A stretch of DNA of 64,000 nucleotides from Streptomyces cyanogenus (GTDB lineage Bacteria; Actinomycetota; Actinomycetes; Streptomycetales; Streptomycetaceae), in the NCBI RefSeq assembly GCF_017526105.1, contig NZ_CP071839.1, positions 8,470,001-8,534,000 on the forward strand, in the 5' to 3' direction. The notes beneath the pieces were generated by a model, which worked only from the letters and a program-made list of their open reading frames with translations, did no database searches and was not told the DNA's origin. Position numbers and translations under genes: made by a program. The number at the start of each line of letters is the position of its first letter. Position 1 is the first letter of the stretch. Shown in pieces: positions 34,101 to 43,658 of this stretch.

Positions 34101-36407
34101 TCATCTCCGGCGGTGTGCCTGCGCGAGGCGGCTCTGCAGACGGGCGTGGCGGAACTGGTAGACCGCACCGGCCTGGCGCAGGACGCCGCGCTGGTAGGCG
34201 TCGTCGAGGAAGGCGGCGACGGCCCAGGGGAGCCGTCCGGTCAACGGCAGCCAGATGCGGGAGAGTACGCACCACTGGCCCCATGCGGTCATGCTCAGGG
34301 TGTAGCCGAGGGCACCGCCCAGGCCACTGATGGTGCCGAGGACGAGACTGGCCGTGGGGTCCGCGACGAGCCGGCCCAGGTGCCCCTGCAGCAGGTCGAC
34401 CACCACCCCGATGCCGAGTCCGACCGCTGCGCCGAAAACGGGCGCCCAGAAACCGAGTTGGGTGATCACCGTCCTACGGTCGGCGTTCAGGACACTGCGT
34501 GGGGAGACGGCGGAGACGATGTCGAGGGGGGTTTCGAGGAGGCCGAGGAGCCAGAAGGTGAGTCCAGCGGCACCGCCGAAGACCAGGCTGAAGACGATCC
34601 CGTCGACGAGCCCGAGGTACAGCGCCGACGAAAGTCCGGCCTTCCAGCCGTACGCGTGCACCAGGCCGACCATGAATCCGTAGGCGAAGCCGAAGAGCGC
34701 GCCGCCCAGGGTGCCGATCACCAGTCGGGGGCCGGCCGTCCACGTGGTCGTCTCCGGCCGGCCGCGAATCCGAAGGCGTACGGCGGACGGTCTGATGTCC
34801 TTGCCCGTGACCGTGTACGTGAGCCAGTGGACGAGCCCGAACATGAATCCGGCCAGGACTCCGACGATCGTCCCGTCCAGGAGACCGCCGGTGAGCGAGC
34901 CGCTGAAGCCGGCGGCGATGGTCCCGTCGACGAGTCCGATGACCAGCGCGGTGACGAGGGCGGTGACCAGGGTGCGGGTGGAGTTGCGAAGGCCGTGGCC
35001 GAGCCGCCACCAGGCCAGGTCGGGAGTTCTCAGCTCGGTCAGGTGGTGGGCGAGGTAGCCGAGCCATCGCTGGACGCGGACCGGGTCCCAGCCGCGCGCC
35101 CCCGGGCGGTGCCGTCGGCGGTAGACCGTGGGGAGGAAGTTGTCGAGCAGGTGCTCCTCCAGCTCCTGGGCGCCGGGGAACAGTTCGGTGTCGAGCAGCA
35201 CGGCCGGATCGTGCTCCGGGGTGTCGCTGTAGACGGTGCGGGCGAGCGCGACCATCAGCGGAGTCGACAGGACCGTGGCGAGCGGGGCCACCGACCCGTC
35301 CGGTGACGGCTCGCGCAGGTTCTTCAGCACGGAGTCCCAGGCGCCGGCCGCGGGGTCTGTGCGGTCGGTCTTGCGGGTGGTGCGGGGCAGGTAGTGGTCC
35401 AGGTCGTCGAGGGTGAGGTCGGTGAGTTCGATCGGCGCCGCGGAGGTCAGCACGTCGGTCTCCTCGACCGCGGCGGCGTACTCGGCGGGGCGGCTGGTGA
35501 GCACGAGGGGGAGAGCCGTGGCGTTGAGGGCTTCGAGTGCGGGGCGGCGCAGCCCGTCGGACATCTCGTCGAAGCCGTCCAGCACCGGCAGCACACGGCC
35601 GGAGTCGACCAGGGCCGATGCCAGGCTCACCCTGCCGGGTCCCAGGACGGCCGTACCGGGATGGTCGCGCGTGAGCTGCTCGGTCAGCCAGTCGCGCAGG
35701 GTGATGGCGGTGGGGTCCCAGGCACCGATGCTGAAGATCACCGGAACGGGCTCCCGGGGCGTCCTTGACGTCAGGTGGTCGAGGACGAACCGCAGGGCCA
35801 GGACCGTCTTGCCGGACCCGGACCTGCCGAGGACGACAAGCCGCCCGGAGGGTATGTTCCGGTAGGTCTGCGCGATCCCCTCCAAACGGCCGCTCAGGTC
35901 CAGCGGACCGGCAGCGGCTCCCGGCGGGAGGCGGCGGATGTTGGCCCAGTGGTCGGTGAGTGTCCCCGCGGCGGCCTTCCAGCGGACCGGCAGCGGGTAG
36001 GGATCCTGGATTCGCCGTTGTTCTTCCTCGCGCTGCCAGCGGGCCGCCACCGCCTTCGCGAGTTGTTCGGTCGCGTCCGCCAGCGCCTTCTGTGTCGCCG
36101 AGTCGGGCTGTCGCGCGGCAGGCGGCTCGAAAGCCGCTCCGTCCGCCCCCGCCTCGACCGCTCCGCCCGCGCTGCCGCCCTGGTGCCCCGGGACGGCGGC
36201 GCCGAGTAACTCCTCGCGGTCCTCGCTCCGCAGGGCGAGCGCATCGGCGAGCTGCTGCACCGTGGTCATCCGTGGGTTGCTGCGCTTGCCGGTCTCCAGA
36301 CCGCGGATGGTGCTCACACTGATACCGGATCGCCGCTCCAGCTCGTCCTGGGTGAGCCCCGCCTTCTCGCGCAGCCGACGCAGCACCGTGCCGAACCCAC
36401 TGGCCAC
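34101..36407 (-). CDS. Membrane HTH-NACHT NTPase
   Basis: A 768-residue signalling NTPase. An XRE-type helix-turn-helix (about 5-60, 'LRRLREKAGLTQDELERRSG') is followed by a charged linker, a NACHT domain with P-loop LGRSGSGKT (193-201) and Walker B VLPVLDGFDEM (272-282), and a C-terminal block of many hydrophobic segments (about 480-740) that should span the membrane several times. NACHT proteins of bacteria (NLR-like) commonly act in antiphage or programmed-response systems; a DNA-binding head plus membrane tail could link transcription to membrane action. It is transcribed away from the SARP regulator across a 184-base shared promoter region. Confidence 0.88.
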   Translation of the reverse strand: MASGFGTVLRRLREKAGLTQDELERRSGISVSTIRGLETGKRSNPRMTTVQQLADALALRSEDREELLGAAVPGHQGGSAGGAVEAGADGAAFEPPAARQPDSATQKALADATEQLAKAVAARWQREEEQRRIQDPYPLPVRWKAAAGTLTDHWANIRRLPPGAAAGPLDLSGRLEGIAQTYRNIPSGRLVVLGRSGSGKTVLALRFVLDHLTSRTPREPVPVIFSIGAWDPTAITLRDWLTEQLTRDHPGTAVLGPGRVSLASALVDSGRVLPVLDGFDEMSDGLRRPALEALNATALPLVLTSRPAEYAAAVEETDVLTSAAPIELTDLTLDDLDHYLPRTTRKTDRTDPAAGAWDSVLKNLREPSPDGSVAPLATVLSTPLMVALARTVYSDTPEHDPAVLLDTELFPGAQELEEHLLDNFLPTVYRRRHRPGARGWDPVRVQRWLGYLAHHLTELRTPDLAWWRLGHGLRNSTRTLVTALVTALVIGLVDGTIAAGFSGSLTGGLLDGTIVGVLAGFMFGLVHWLTYTVTGKDIRPSAVRLRIRGRPETTTWTAGPRLVIGTLGGALFGFAYGFMVGLVHAYGWKAGLSSALYLGLVDGIVFSLVFGGAAGLTFWLLGLLETPLDIVSAVSPRSVLNADRRTVITQLGFWAPVFGAAVGLGIGVVVDLLQGHLGRLVADPTASLVLGTISGLGGALGYTLSMTAWGQWCVLSRIWLPLTGRLPWAVAAFLDDAYQRGVLRQAGAVYQFRHARLQSRLAQAHRRR

Positions 36408-36591
36408 AAGTCACCGCCCTTCCCCTTGAGTTGCCCGCGTTTCCGCAGGTGAGGACTCTAGCGCGGTCACCGGTCACATATGACCGGTTGGCTGCTCTGT
36501 CCACGTGTCTCACACGGCAGCCAGCCTCGACGGCATCGACGTGATCGACCGGGGCGAGGGAATCGACCGGTCCCGAGAACGGGGAGCCGTC

Positions 36592-37668
36592 ATGCCGACG
36601 ACGACCGCAGCCCAGGGAAAGCCGGACATCACGGTCCTCACCGCTGAGGAGCGCGAGGTGCTCTACGCGCTCGGATGCGGCCTGAGGGACGCCGAGATCG
36701 CCGACGCCCTGTCCCTGCCCGAGTACGAGGCGGCCGAGCGGGTCGGCCGGGTCCTGGCGAAGCTGGGCCTGCGTGACCGCGCTGCCGCCGTCGTGCACGC
36801 CTTCGACTGCGGTCTGGTCGTACCGGGAGAGGGCCCGCGCGGGCCGCTGCCGGGCAGCTCGGTCGGGCGCCGGACGGGCCCTGTAACCGGCCCCTCCCTC
36901 CGGGTGTCGGTGCTCGGCCCGTTGCGGACGACGCTCGAGGAGCGGCCCGTGGACGTCGGTCCCGTGCGGCAGCAGGCCGTGCTGGCGGCGCTGGCCCTGA
37001 GTCCGGGCCGTTCCGTCAGCCGGGGCCGGCTGCTGGAGAACGTATGGGGCAGGGAGATGCCGGACGGGAACGTCGTACCGGTCTACGTGTACCGGCTGCG
37101 CAAGGTCCTGCGGCTCGGGGAGCACCCGGACTCGGTGATCCGTCGCGACCGGTACGGATACGGACTGGTCCACGGTGTGGCCGAGGTGGACGTGCTGTGC
37201 ATGGAGGACCTCGTCAGCCGGTCCGGAGAGGCCGAACGTGCCGGCGACCTGTCCGAGGCCGTGCGGCTGTGCGACCGGGCACTGGCGCTGTTCCGTGGTG
37301 AGCCGTTGGCCGGACTGCCCGGGCCGTTCGCCGAATCGGAGCGGCTACGGCTCACCCGGCGCAGGGTCGCCCTGGCGCAGCGGAAGGCGGACTGCCAGCT
37401 GAGGCTCGGCCGGCACGCCGAGGCGGTCACCGGGCTGTCCGCCCTGGCCCTGGAGGAGCCGCTGAACGAACCGGTCGCCGCCATGCTGATGCACGCGCTG
37501 CGGCGCGACGGCCGGCGGGCCGAGGCCCTGGCCGTCTTCGACCGCACCGCCCGGCACCTGGCCGACGACCTGGGGGTGGCACCTGGCGAACTGCTGCTGC
37601 AGGCACGGCGGGCTGCCCTGCGCGGGGACGACGCCGGCACCGGTCGCGACCGGACGGGCACGAGGTGA
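36592..37668 (+). CDS. LuxR-HTH/SARP (BTAD) fusion regulator
   Basis: A 358-residue regulator with an unusual domain order. Residues ~16-75 look like a LuxR helix-turn-helix ('LTAEEREVLYALGCGLRDAE', then 'VLAKLGLRDRAAAVVHAF'). Residues ~105-200 form an OmpR/SARP winged helix ('SVLGPLRTTLEERPVDVGPV', 'VYVYRLRKVLR'), and ~210-345 is a bacterial transcriptional activation domain of TPR-like helices. SARPs activate antibiotic clusters in Streptomyces; a second N-terminal DNA-binding domain is uncommon. ATG at 36592 is chosen for GGGGAG upstream; an earlier GTG at 36505 lacks one. GTGA couples it to the DUF6585 remnant. Confidence 0.87.
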   Translation: MPTTTAAQGKPDITVLTAEEREVLYALGCGLRDAEIADALSLPEYEAAERVGRVLAKLGLRDRAAAVVHAFDCGLVVPGEGPRGPLPGSSVGRRTGPVTGPSLRVSVLGPLRTTLEERPVDVGPVRQQAVLAALALSPGRSVSRGRLLENVWGREMPDGNVVPVYVYRLRKVLRLGEHPDSVIRRDRYGYGLVHGVAEVDVLCMEDLVSRSGEAERAGDLSEAVRLCDRALALFRGEPLAGLPGPFAESERLRLTRRRVALAQRKADCQLRLGRHAEAVTGLSALALEEPLNEPVAAMLMHALRRDGRRAEALAVFDRTARHLADDLGVAPGELLLQARRAALRGDDAGTGRDRTGTR

Positions 37669-38197
37669 GCGGGGGAGCCGCCGATCGTGGGCGCGAGGAG
37701 GCATTGCTGCTGGCCCGGATCTCCGCGGCCGCCGGCCGGGCACGTCTCGGCAGGCGACGCGTCACCTATCGGGCACTACCCACTCTGCTGGGACGGCTGG
37801 ACCTGTACGAGCACGGGATGACGGTTGTCGTCGGCAAGGGGATCCATGTCATCCGCTACGACACCACGGTGGAGCGTCGCTGCGGGGTGCTGTCCCCGCG
37901 GGGCATCCCCCGCGGGCTGGTGCTCGCCGATGTCGACCGCCAGCGAATCATGCTGCGCCGCGGTGACCTCGGCCGGCCGGAGGAGTGGTGGCCCGAGATC
38001 CACCGGGCCGTCATCGACGCGCAGGCGCCAAGGGCTTTGGCCGCGCCCAGCGGTGGGCGCAGGTCCGACGGATCCAGATCCGCAACGGTTTCCTCGCCGT
38101 TCGCGCCGGCGGCCGCCGGCCGGCGTGGACCACTGTCACGTCCGACATCCCGAACCTCTGCGTCTTCCTCGCCCTCACCGAGCACCTCGCCGACTGA
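37665..38197 (+). pseudogene. DUF6585-like gene with a deletion/frameshift
   Basis: The first part, in frame from GTG 37665, reads 'RLDLYEHGMTVVVGKGIHVI' and 'PEEWWPEIHRAVIDAQAPRA', characteristic of DUF6585 membrane-associated proteins of Streptomyces. At about 38040 the frame shifts, and the other frame continues with the expected ending 'QRWAQVRRIQIRNGFLAVRA' and 'IPNLCVFLALTEHLAD'. The segment normally lying between them is missing, so the gene has an internal deletion and is probably dead. It was translationally coupled to the SARP-fusion gene. Confidence 0.6.
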
Positions 38198-38427
38198 CGT
38201 ACCAAGTATCCGGGCTATGTGCGGTGGCGGTAGGAGTGTGCGGCGACGGACAGGCGGATGCCCCACACCGAACTGCGGGACTCCGTAGACGACGCTCCAG
38301 GTGCTGAACACCCCCGCCGCTCGGCTACCAGGGCAGCTACCAGCGCGTTCGCGCCCACCTGCACGACAAGCGCGCCCCGCCACGGCCGGTGACCGCCAGA
38401 CCGCCCTCGCCCCGGGCCTGCACAGCT

Positions 38428-41400
38428 TCAGGACTTGGGACAGGATGTCCGGGTGGAGGCGCCCGGAGGCAGGAGTCGACGCTCCTGGGCGGTCAGGGGG
38501 CGGTTGAAGCCCCGGCAGAGCTCTCGGTACCAGACGCCGGGGTCGAGCGGGAGCGTCAGGGTGCCCGAGGTGGTCACAGCTACCAGGTCGTCACCTTGCA
38601 GGAACCATTGCGCGGAGATCAGTCCGACGGGCAGCTTGGCGATCTCCAGTGTTCTCCCCGCCTGCCACAGCTGCAGGTTCCCGAAGCCGGTGGAGATCAG
38701 ATGTCCGTCACGGGTCAGGCCGACGAGGTGGTCGGTCCTACCCGCGGAGACCGTGGGCGCTCGCAGACGGAAGTCCGGCACACTGCGGAACTCGATCCGC
38801 GCGCTGTCCAGCGTTTTGATGTTGCTGAGCGTTGCCAGGGTGCTCCCCGAGGGATCGAAGACCTCTGTCTCCCAGTTGCTGATGGCGTCGGGGTTGGCCT
38901 GGAACGCGCCGACCGGCCGGCGTGCGCGCAGGTCCCACAGGCTCATCTCTCCGTCGCGGCCACGGACCAGTACCTGCTCCGGGTGTCGTGGACGCGGCCA
39001 CAGCCACTCGCCGTTGGCCGCCAGCCACTGCTGTGACGTGTCGCCCGTGTGCAAGGGAAGCGGTGAGCCTATGGCTCGCCCGGTGGAGGGGTCCCAGCGT
39101 GCCAGGATGCCCGCGTAGAGGGTCAGGACGCTGCCGTCATCGGCGGCGGCGACGGCCCCGGTGGCTTGTGCACGCGACGTCGCGGGGCCCGGCAACCGGA
39201 GCAGATGCTGCAGTGACAGCCGCGGCAGAGAGTAGACGGCGAGCTGGTCCTCGCTGCGGGCGACCAGGTGGCGGCCGTCGGAGGTGATGGCGTTCTGGCG
39301 CAGGGCCGCATACGTCGGAGCGAGCCGCTGACGCGCCGCCGCCCCGGCCTCGTACCTTCTGCCGGTGCGGGTGTCGAGCACCGCGAGTGTGCCCTTGCCC
39401 GGGTCGTCGTCCGCCAGGATGCGGAACCGTCCGTCGGGGGTGAGCAACGGAATGGGCCCGCCTCTTGGCGTGGGCAGGTCCGGGTAGTCGTCCGGCTGTG
39501 GCAGTGTGAAGCGCAGGATCGTGCCACCCCTGAACCCGAGCACGGTCGACTTCCCGTCCTTGCGTGGCAGCACCAGGAAGCCGGCTTCCTTGGCACCGTC
39601 TGTCTCGGGGACCATCCCGCGAGACACCCGGCCCGTCCGCAGGTCGACCGCCACCATCGACTGCACGCCGTCGTCCCCGGCCCTCATGACGGCGTAACGG
39701 CCGCTGGCATCAAGGGGTGTTATGCCGTCGCAGTGGATCCCGTCGATCTCGTACCTCGGTGTCCGTCCGGTCAGGGGCCGTACTCGGAGCGAGTCGTCGG
39801 GGCAGCCGGCGACCACTTGGGCGTCGAGCCCGAGGCCGTCCAGACCGACCGCCGAGACCTTGCCGAGCCGAGTGCCGGTGCGTAGATCGAACCGCTCATA
39901 GCGTTCCGTTGTCTTGAGCACGACCGTTCCGGAGGGCTGGGAGAAGCGCGCGGTGTAGTAGGACCGGCCTGCGGGCAGCGGCGTGCTGGACACGAGCGTC
40001 CGGCGCTTCAGGCTCCACAGTCCGAGCCGGTCCCCGGAGTTGTCTTCGTCGGTCGAGAACAGCGCGAGCACCCGGGACCCGTCGGGGGAGAAGTCGATGT
40101 CGGCCGTGTTCTCGGCCGCGTTCCAGGAGGCGGGCACGGGCAGCCGTACGGGGCGGTCCGGATGGGCCACGTCCCACACCGACAGCCCCTCCCTGTCATC
40201 GAGCACGCCGACCTTACGGCCGTCGGGGCTGAGCCGCAGCAATGGCTCGTGGGCGGTGACCGACCTGATCCGGGGCAGCCTGTGTACGGTCATCCGGCCG
40301 GTGAGGTCCGTGAGGACCTGGACCGCTCCCACCTGGTCGACCAGCGCCGCGGCCCGGCCGTCCGAGGTTGCCGTGAACAACAGCACGTGGTCGGTGCCGG
40401 GAAGGTCCCGCGCGTACTCGGTGTTGCGCAGTTGGGAGTACAGCGAGAGCAAGGCGCCGTACGCCTCCGGCTGACTGGAGTCCGTGCGCCAGGCCGTCAG
40501 GGCCAGCAGGGCCGCGGTACTCGGGCTGTCGGCGGCCTTGCGCACCGCGTCCTGTCCGAGCAGACGCGCCGCCTGGGCGCGCAGCTGCCGGGTCAGGTCC
40601 TGGGAACGCTGATAGGTCAGACCTGCCATGGTGGCGGCCAGCACGGCGAGCACGGTGATCACCGCGGTGATCAGCCGCCACCGTCGCACCTCCCACCTGT
40701 GACGGTCCAGCGAGGCCTGGATGAAGGCGTGTTCGTCCCTCGTCATCTCCTGCGGCCGCTGCTCGCGCCACTGGAGGGCCTCCGCCAGCACACTTCCCCG
40801 TAACAGGGCCCCCCTGCTTCCGCCGTCGAGCTGCTGCCACTGGCGCAGACTCTGTCGGAGCCGCTCCTGCCAGTCCCGGAAGTCACGGTCCGCGGCCAGC
40901 CATGACAGCAGCCGGTCCCAGTGGCGGAACAACGCCTCGTGGGCGACGTCCACCATCTCTGCACCGTCCACCGCCTGGGTGGACACCAGCAGCTTGCGAT
41001 CGGTCAGCAGGGTCGCCACCCGCCGCTGGTCCTCGGGCAGGGAGTCGACGCGCACGGTGCGCCGGGCGAAACCACCGTCCCCCTCCGGGCGGGCGAGCTG
41101 GACGAGCAGACGCCTGGCGGCCTCCCGTTCCGCGTCCCGCAAGTGGCGGTGGTACAGCTCCTCCGCATACCCGGCGACCGCGCCTGAGACGCCGCCCATG
41201 GCGTCGTAGGCCTCATGGGTGAGCCGTCCGCCGCGACGCCGGTCCCATAGCCGGGTCAGCGTGAACTCCACCAGCGGCAGACGTCCGGGGCCGTCGCCGG
41301 CGTCGTCGAGGATCCGCTCGACCAGCCCCGCCTGGTGGGTGACGCCGGGAGCAGCCGTCAGCGGACCGGTGATCGCCGCCCGCAGTTGCTCCCTGTCCAT

Positions 41401-42630
41401 GGGCGCGAGGAGCATGATGCCCTCCTGCAGCCCGCTCCGGTTCTCGTGGGTCAGCAGTCGGTCGAGGGAGCCGGACCGCACTGTCAGCAGCGCCCGCACG
41501 GGCCGGGACCGCGGGCTGCCATCGGCCAGTGCGGTCACGAGCCGGAACAGTTCACGGCCGACGGGCGGATCGGTGGTGACGACTTCCTCGAACTGGTCGA
41601 CGAACAGTACGACGCCCGCGGGGTGACGGGCCGCCAGCCGTGCGGCGATCTCACCGGTGTTTCCGGCGGCCAGCCGCTCAGTCAGCTCCGCCAAGCTGAG
41701 TTCACCGTCCAGCAGCGGCTGCACCGCCCCGGCCAGCGCCTCCTCCGGACCGAGCCCCGGGGTCGGCCGGAATTCCGCCGTCACGTGCCCGGCCCGTCTC
41801 AGCCGGGGCAGCAGCCCGGCCCGGACAAGCGAGGACTTTCCGCTGCCCGACGGGCCGGACAGCACGACGACCGACTGCCGGGTGAGCAGTTCCTCCAGCC
41901 GCACGGTTTCCTGCTCGCGGCCGCAGAAGACAGGCTCGTCCTCCTCGGCGAACGGTTGCAGGCCTCGGTAGGGAGACGACGGCTGCGCATGTTCCGCAAG
42001 CTCCGGCCAGGCGCGCAGGATCGACGATGCGGGATGCAGGTATGCCGTGCCGATCGTGCTTCCCCGCCCGGCGGCGACCGCCATCCCGACGACTCCGCCG
42101 AGGTCGACGTCCCAGACCGGCGTTCCACTGAACCCCGGTTCCACCTGCGGCCCGGCCTCGCTCTGCATCTGCAGCCAACCGGCCCCCTGTACGGCCCTCA
42201 GCCGGCCCGCGACCCACACCCCGTGGTCACTGCCCGAGGGGAATCCCAAGAGGCGCACGCTGTCGTCCCAGAGTTCGTCCGCCTCCACGAGCCACGGTGT
42301 CGCCGTGCCGGACGGCAGCTCCCCTTCGATGCGCAACAGCGCCATGTCCCCGGTCTCGTCGGGCCGTACTGGGCGCCAGCCGGCCACGACGGCCCGGACG
42401 GCCCGTGGGCCGTCGCCCGCGTCCTCATCCGCCACCAGCGGGAAGTCGAGCCGGACCGGGCCGGGCGGTGGGACGGGATCCCGTGCGTCCGTTCCCAGCG
42501 CACGCGCCACGACATGCGCACAGGTGCAGAGCAGCCCGGGCGCCACGAGAAAAGCGGCGCCTACGATGACGCCGTTCCTGCCGTGCACCCGGGCGACGGC
42601 ACCGGCTAACCCAGGCTCGCTGGCGGTCAT
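38428..42630 (-). CDS. Trypsin-like protease/nSTAND1 NTPase with beta-propeller
   Basis: A 1400-residue protein. The trypsin-like domain (about 8-205) has the full triad: His39 (CTCAHVV), Asp95 (DMALLRI) and Ser168 (PGFSGTPVW). The 'SPYRGLQPFAEEDEPVFCGR' leader begins the nSTAND1 NTPase with P-loop GPSGSGKSS (259-267) and Walker B VVLFVDQFEEV (340-350). A transmembrane helix lies at about 652-673, and the rest (700-1400) looks like WD40-type propeller blades, likely the sensor. The ATG at 42630 overlaps the stop of the small Trypco1 gene (ATGA). Such protease-STAND proteins are regarded as conflict or programmed-response systems: the sensor triggers NTPase assembly, which unleashes the protease. 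Confidence 0.9.
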   Translation of the reverse strand: MTASEPGLAGAVARVHGRNGVIVGAAFLVAPGLLCTCAHVVARALGTDARDPVPPPGPVRLDFPLVADEDAGDGPRAVRAVVAGWRPVRPDETGDMALLRIEGELPSGTATPWLVEADELWDDSVRLLGFPSGSDHGVWVAGRLRAVQGAGWLQMQSEAGPQVEPGFSGTPVWDVDLGGVVGMAVAAGRGSTIGTAYLHPASSILRAWPELAEHAQPSSPYRGLQPFAEEDEPVFCGREQETVRLEELLTRQSVVVLSGPSGSGKSSLVRAGLLPRLRRAGHVTAEFRPTPGLGPEEALAGAVQPLLDGELSLAELTERLAAGNTGEIAARLAARHPAGVVLFVDQFEEVVTTDPPVGRELFRLVTALADGSPRSRPVRALLTVRSGSLDRLLTHENRSGLQEGIMLLAPMDREQLRAAITGPLTAAPGVTHQAGLVERILDDAGDGPGRLPLVEFTLTRLWDRRRGGRLTHEAYDAMGGVSGAVAGYAEELYHRHLRDAEREAARRLLVQLARPEGDGGFARRTVRVDSLPEDQRRVATLLTDRKLLVSTQAVDGAEMVDVAHEALFRHWDRLLSWLAADRDFRDWQERLRQSLRQWQQLDGGSRGALLRGSVLAEALQWREQRPQEMTRDEHAFIQASLDRHRWEVRRWRLITAVITVLAVLAATMAGLTYQRSQDLTRQLRAQAARLLGQDAVRKAADSPSTAALLALTAWRTDSSQPEAYGALLSLYSQLRNTEYARDLPGTDHVLLFTATSDGRAAALVDQVGAVQVLTDLTGRMTVHRLPRIRSVTAHEPLLRLSPDGRKVGVLDDREGLSVWDVAHPDRPVRLPVPASWNAAENTADIDFSPDGSRVLALFSTDEDNSGDRLGLWSLKRRTLVSSTPLPAGRSYYTARFSQPSGTVVLKTTERYERFDLRTGTRLGKVSAVGLDGLGLDAQVVAGCPDDSLRVRPLTGRTPRYEIDGIHCDGITPLDASGRYAVMRAGDDGVQSMVAVDLRTGRVSRGMVPETDGAKEAGFLVLPRKDGKSTVLGFRGGTILRFTLPQPDDYPDLPTPRGGPIPLLTPDGRFRILADDDPGKGTLAVLDTRTGRRYEAGAAARQRLAPTYAALRQNAITSDGRHLVARSEDQLAVYSLPRLSLQHLLRLPGPATSRAQATGAVAAADDGSVLTLYAGILARWDPSTGRAIGSPLPLHTGDTSQQWLAANGEWLWPRPRHPEQVLVRGRDGEMSLWDLRARRPVGAFQANPDAISNWETEVFDPSGSTLATLSNIKTLDSARIEFRSVPDFRLRAPTVSAGRTDHLVGLTRDGHLISTGFGNLQLWQAGRTLEIAKLPVGLISAQWFLQGDDLVAVTTSGTLTLPLDPGVWYRELCRGFNRPLTAQERRLLPPGASTRTSCPKS

Positions 42631-42968
42631 CGTCCAGCGGGGCTGTCGGCTGGACGATTCCACTCCACCGAGACGGTGAGGTTCGCCTCCGTGGCCGTCC
42701 GCGCAACGATGACACCCGCGTCCGCGGAGAACCTGATGCCGAACTCCACACTGATCCTGTCCGGGGGAGCGACGCCCGCGCGTAGCTCGCCGACGACGGC
42801 CTGCATGGCGGGTCGCAGGGGAGCAAGCGCCTCCTGAAGGGTCCTGCCGGCTGCCAGGACGGCGTCCTGCGCCCGGCCGGCTCGGTCCCAGCCGTTGTCA
42901 TCCCGCTGTTCGACCTCGACGTGGAGCTGCTCCCCGCCGTCGAGTGGAATGGTCAGTACGTTCGGCAT
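42627..42968 (-). CDS. Trypco1 (trypsin co-occurring) protein, first copy
   Basis: A 113-residue protein of the CU044_2847/Trypco1 type that repeatedly neighbours trypsin-STAND genes. It starts 'MPNVLTIPLDGGEQLHVEVE', has a central amphipathic helix ('TLQEALAPLRPAMQAVVGEL') and ends with a beta strand region 'DRISVEFGIRFSADAGVIVA' and 'ATEANLTVSVEW'. It is upstream of, and translationally coupled to, the protease-STAND gene. Its exact job is unknown; it may be an adaptor, an inhibitor or the protease substrate. Confidence 0.85.
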   Translation of the reverse strand: MPNVLTIPLDGGEQLHVEVEQRDDNGWDRAGRAQDAVLAAGRTLQEALAPLRPAMQAVVGELRAGVAPPDRISVEFGIRFSADAGVIVARTATEANLTVSVEWNRPADSPAGR

Positions 42969-43169
42969 CGCGCCCCCAACTCCGGTGCCACGCAGCTCGA
43001 TTGTTGATTCTAGTCAGTCCCGGACCCAAGGGGCTCCTCCGGCTCCTCCGGCAGAGGCGCTCGGCCGGTCAACGTCCGCACAGCCTCCGGGGTCACAGCC
43101 GACTACGGCAGTGATGCCTTCGCCGTCAGGGCAGGGCCCGGAACCGTGGGCGACGTCAAGAACCATCCC
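42969..43169. other. Upstream region of the Trypco1 unit
   Basis: No coding signal. It should contain the promoter of the minus-strand Trypco1/protease-STAND operon and borders the IS5 remnant. Confidence 0.4.
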
Positions 43170-43520
43170 CGGCAGACCCTGCGGGCGACTCAGAGGTCGT
43201 CTTCTTCCGGCGCTTCATCCCGGAATTGGCGTTTGATCCGGGGGATGTCTGGTCGTGCCAGGAGATGGTTGCTTCGCCGGTGAGGCGGCGGGCCATGAGG
43301 TCGGATATGGCCAGTTGGATCACGGCTTCGGAGCGGGCGGGCGGGATCTCGTAGTCGCGCGTGAGGCGGCGGCTGAACATCAGCCATCCGTAGGTGCGCT
43401 CCACGGTCCAACCGTTGGGAATCATTCGGTTCCGGGGGTGCGTTGGACGATTTCCATGTCGATGCCGAGGCGGGCGGCGTGCTCGACGAGGTGCTGACGG
43501 TAGCCGCCGTCCACCTACAC
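43170..43520 (-). pseudogene. IS5-family transposase fragment
   Basis: Minus-strand frames give 'VDGGYRQHLVEHAARLGIDM' then, after a frameshift near 43430, 'NGWTVERTYGWLMFSRRLTR' and 'SEAVIQLAISDLMARRLTGE'. This is the conserved C-terminal part of IS5-type DDE transposases, with the final Glu in the VERTYGWL helix. The start of the gene is missing and the frame is broken, so it cannot transpose by itself. Confidence 0.75.
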
Positions 43521-43602
43521 TGTGCGTCGATCACGCTCGCCGCCCAGACCTTCCTCACCGTGCGGCGGCTCGACCCCAAAGCCGGACGAAGCACTACTGG
43601 TC
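43500..43602 (+). mobile_element. IS701-family tail fragment with one inverted-repeat end
   Basis: Plus-strand sequence coding 'ITLAAQTFLTVRRLDPKAG', the C-terminal segment of an IS701-type transposase, runs directly into ACGAAGCACTACT, which matches the element end seen at 48940-48950. The usual ~35 codons between them are deleted. Confidence 0.55.
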
Positions 43603-43658
43603 TGGTCACCCCGGTCATCAGCCTGGCGCGGTCATCTGGGCCCGGTGCCCGCTTGGTG

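Noticed and set aside
34130..34170. tRNA-like string (GGTGGCGGAACTGGTAGACC)
   Set aside because: It lies inside the 3' part of the HTH-NACHT gene, and I could not form a complete cloverleaf around it.
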